From NCBI GenBank assembly GCA_026388915.1, contig JAPLIW010000837.1, forward strand, positions 1-15,264: a DNA stretch of 15,264 nucleotides, in the 5' to 3' direction. Source of the DNA: Deltaproteobacteria bacterium (lineage in GTDB: Bacteria > Desulfobacterota > SM23-61). Below the pieces are notes generated by a model. That model saw only the letters and a list, made by a program, of their open reading frames with translations. It did no database searches and was not told the DNA's origin. Position 1 is the first letter of the stretch; every line of letters starts with the position of its first letter. The translations under genes were made by a program, and so were the position numbers. Positions 13,827-15,264 of the stretch are shown piece after piece.

Positions 13827-14494
13827 CCGGTCGCTTCGCTGTCCTTGTTTCGGTAAATATGATTCGTTTGGATAAAAGCTTCTACCGCCGGCGGAACCAG
13901 GTACCGGATGGAGTTCCCTTTCCGGAGGAATTCCCGGATCCGGGTGGAGGAAATATCCAGTCCGGTGATCTCCGCGGGGTAAACCAGAAACCCCGACGTA
14001 TGGGCGTATCCGCCTTTTTGCGTATCATAGCAAAATTCATCGGCCAGTTCAACGGGAAGATGTTCCCGGGAGAATTTTTTTTCAAATCCCGGCCGGGTCA
14101 TGACTACGAAATGGCAGAGCCCGAAGAGGGAGGCATATTCCTTCCAGCCGGTGATCTCCAGGAAGGCATCCAGTCCGACGATAAAATAGAGGTGGGTCCG
14201 GGGCCCCAACTGGCGGCGGAAATACTCGACGGTCTCGATGGAATAGGACTTTCCCGGCCGATCCAGTTCCACCTCGGACAGGGTGAAACGGGGGTTGTCG
14301 GATACCGCCAGCCGGACCATTTCGGCACGGAGATGGGGAGCCAGGATTCCTTCTTTCTTTTTATGGGGCGGATAAGAAGAGGGGATGAAAATCATCCGGT
14401 CCAGGGCGAAAATATCGGATATTTCCTCCGCGGCGCGCAAATGGCCCAAGTGGATGGGGTTGAAGGTGCCGCCGAAGAGGCCGATTTTCTTCAT
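13823..14494 (-). CDS. nadD: Nicotinate-nucleotide adenylyltransferase NadD
   Basis: A 223-residue nucleotidyltransferase that joins nicotinate mononucleotide and ATP to form deamido-NAD, an essential step of NAD synthesis in the cytosol. The ATP-binding GGTFNPIHLGH motif is at 8-18, FIPSSYPPHK at about 36-45, and ISSTRIR at 181-187. Length and motif order are typical. The ATG overlaps the proA stop as ATGA (14491-14494), and the 3' end overlaps rsfS as TTGA. A nadD-rsfS pair downstream of proA is a common arrangement in Gram-negatives. The tail NKDSEATG is not conserved. Confidence 0.97.
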   Translation of the reverse strand: MKKIGLFGGTFNPIHLGHLRAAEEISDIFALDRMIFIPSSYPPHKKKEGILAPHLRAEMVRLAVSDNPRFTLSEVELDRPGKSYSIETVEYFRRQLGPRTHLYFIVGLDAFLEITGWKEYASLFGLCHFVVMTRPGFEKKFSREHLPVELADEFCYDTQKGGYAHTSGFLVYPAEITGLDISSTRIREFLRKGNSIRYLVPPAVEAFIQTNHIYRNKDSEATG

Positions 14495-15264
14495 GTCCGA
14501 ATCTGCCCCGAACCGTAAACGATGAACTTGGAAGTGGTCAAATCCTCGACCCCCATGGGTCCGAAGGAATGAAGCTTGGAGGTGCTGATCCCGATCTCGG
14601 CTCCCAGGCCCAGCTGAAACCCGTCGCTGAAGCGGGTGGAGGCATTGACCAGGACGGTGGAGGAGGGAACCTCCCGGAGAAACCTCTGGGCATTGGTGTA
14701 ATCCTGGGTAACGATGGCCTCCGTGTGAGAGGAGCCGTAGCGGATGATGTGCTGAACGGCCTGGTCCAGGTCATCCACGACCCGCACCGCCAGGATCAAG
14801 TCCAGGTACTCTGCCGCCCAGTCTTCTTCCGAGGCTTCCTGGACGCCGCTCAGGATCCGGCGGGTCTCCGGGCACCCCCGCAATTCCACACCCGCGGCTC
14901 TGAGTTTTTCCGCTAGGGGGGGGAGAAAAGCCGGGGCGATCCGGCGGTGGACCAGGAGCGTCTCCATGGCATTACAAACTCCCGGCCGTTGAACCTTGGC
15001 GTTGCAAGCGATCTTCTGGGCCATGTCCGGGTCCGCGGAGGCATCCACAAAAACATGGCAGACCCCCTTGTAATGCTTGATCACCGGGATCCTGGATTGG
15101 GAGACCACGAAACGGATCAACTCCTCACCGCCGCGGGGGATGATGACATCGATGAGGTCCTCGAGTTGAAGCATTTCCTCCACCGCTTCGCGGGAGGTGG
15201 TGGGGATGGCCTGAATGCCTTCGGGTGGGATTCCCCGCTCCCGGCAGACCTGCTGCAGGACTTC
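14491..15264 (-). CDS. proA: Gamma-glutamyl phosphate reductase ProA, N-terminus outside window
   Basis: An aldehyde-dehydrogenase-fold enzyme that reduces gamma-glutamyl phosphate to glutamate-5-semialdehyde with NADPH, the second step of proline synthesis. The window holds the C-terminal 257 residues of about 415-420. The frame remains open to the right edge (EVLQQVCRERGIPPEG...), so the GTG at 15183 is not the start. Visible marks are YIDVI-type PRGG (LIDVIIPRGGEELI), the catalytic Cys in RPGVCNAMET, DYTNAQRFL, VNASTRFSDGFQLGLGAEIGIS and the GPMGVEDLTTSKF end. It is the first visible gene of the minus-strand operon; proB or obgE often lies upstream in relatives, but that is outside the window. 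Confidence 0.97.
   Translation of the reverse strand, partial: EVLQQVCRERGIPPEGIQAIPTTSREAVEEMLQLEDLIDVIIPRGGEELIRFVVSQSRIPVIKHYKGVCHVFVDASADPDMAQKIACNAKVQRPGVCNAMETLLVHRRIAPAFLPPLAEKLRAAGVELRGCPETRRILSGVQEASEEDWAAEYLDLILAVRVVDDLDQAVQHIIRYGSSHTEAIVTQDYTNAQRFLREVPSSTVLVNASTRFSDGFQLGLGAEIGISTSKLHSFGPMGVEDLTTSKFIVYGSGQIRT

Overview
This window carries two unrelated blocks of genes, separated by a repeat-rich stretch with a few independent genes. Its GC-rich coding sequence, the LapB-type envelope protein (which implies an outer membrane), the obg/pro-type operon order proA-nadD-rsfS-rlmH, a 23S-IVS-type four-helix-bundle protein and the dispersed intergenic repeats all suggest a Gram-negative bacterium of the Desulfobacterota ('Deltaproteobacteria') or a close relative. 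That assignment is an inference from gene content; no rRNA gene or taxonomic marker was compared.

Left block (1-5575, + strand): a five-gene peptide-type ABC importer in the order substrate-binding protein (5' end outside the window), two permeases (DppB/OppB-like and DppC/OppC-like) and two ATPases (DppD/OppD-like and DppF/OppF-like). A small hairpin lies between the binding-protein gene and the first permease. A metal-dependent M20 peptidase (6106-7461, - strand) converges on the importer. Together they could form an uptake-and-hydrolysis unit for peptides or related amide compounds, but the true substrate cannot be read from the sequence.

Middle block (about 5576-9716): three long non-coding gaps packed with palindromic and short-period repeats, separating the peptidase, an AT-rich four-helix-bundle gene whose expected ATG reads ATA, and a 3-hydroxyacyl-CoA dehydrogenase-like gene with a Glu-to-Asp change at the catalytic dyad. 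The repeats include a MITE-like element (5889-6046), CGCAGAG-type repeats (8033-8348), an AATGCGG heptamer array (7479-7509) and four palindromes in a row (9337-9593).

Right block (9646-15264, - strand): a compact operon read right to left: proA (start outside the window), nadD, rsfS, rlmH, a LapA-LapB-like TPR membrane protein, a ComF-type phosphoribosyltransferase and a branched-chain aminotransferase, ending at a clear intrinsic terminator (9646-9679). Four of the junctions are 4-bp stop/start overlaps. The functions are housekeeping: proline synthesis, NAD synthesis, ribosome silencing, 23S rRNA methylation, envelope control, an unknown ComF role, and Leu/Ile/Val transamination.

I did not find a convincing new multi-gene system. 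The points most worth a second look are the clustered palindromic repeats, the ATA start of the four-helix-bundle gene, the one-chain LapA+LapB architecture and the altered dehydrogenase dyad.
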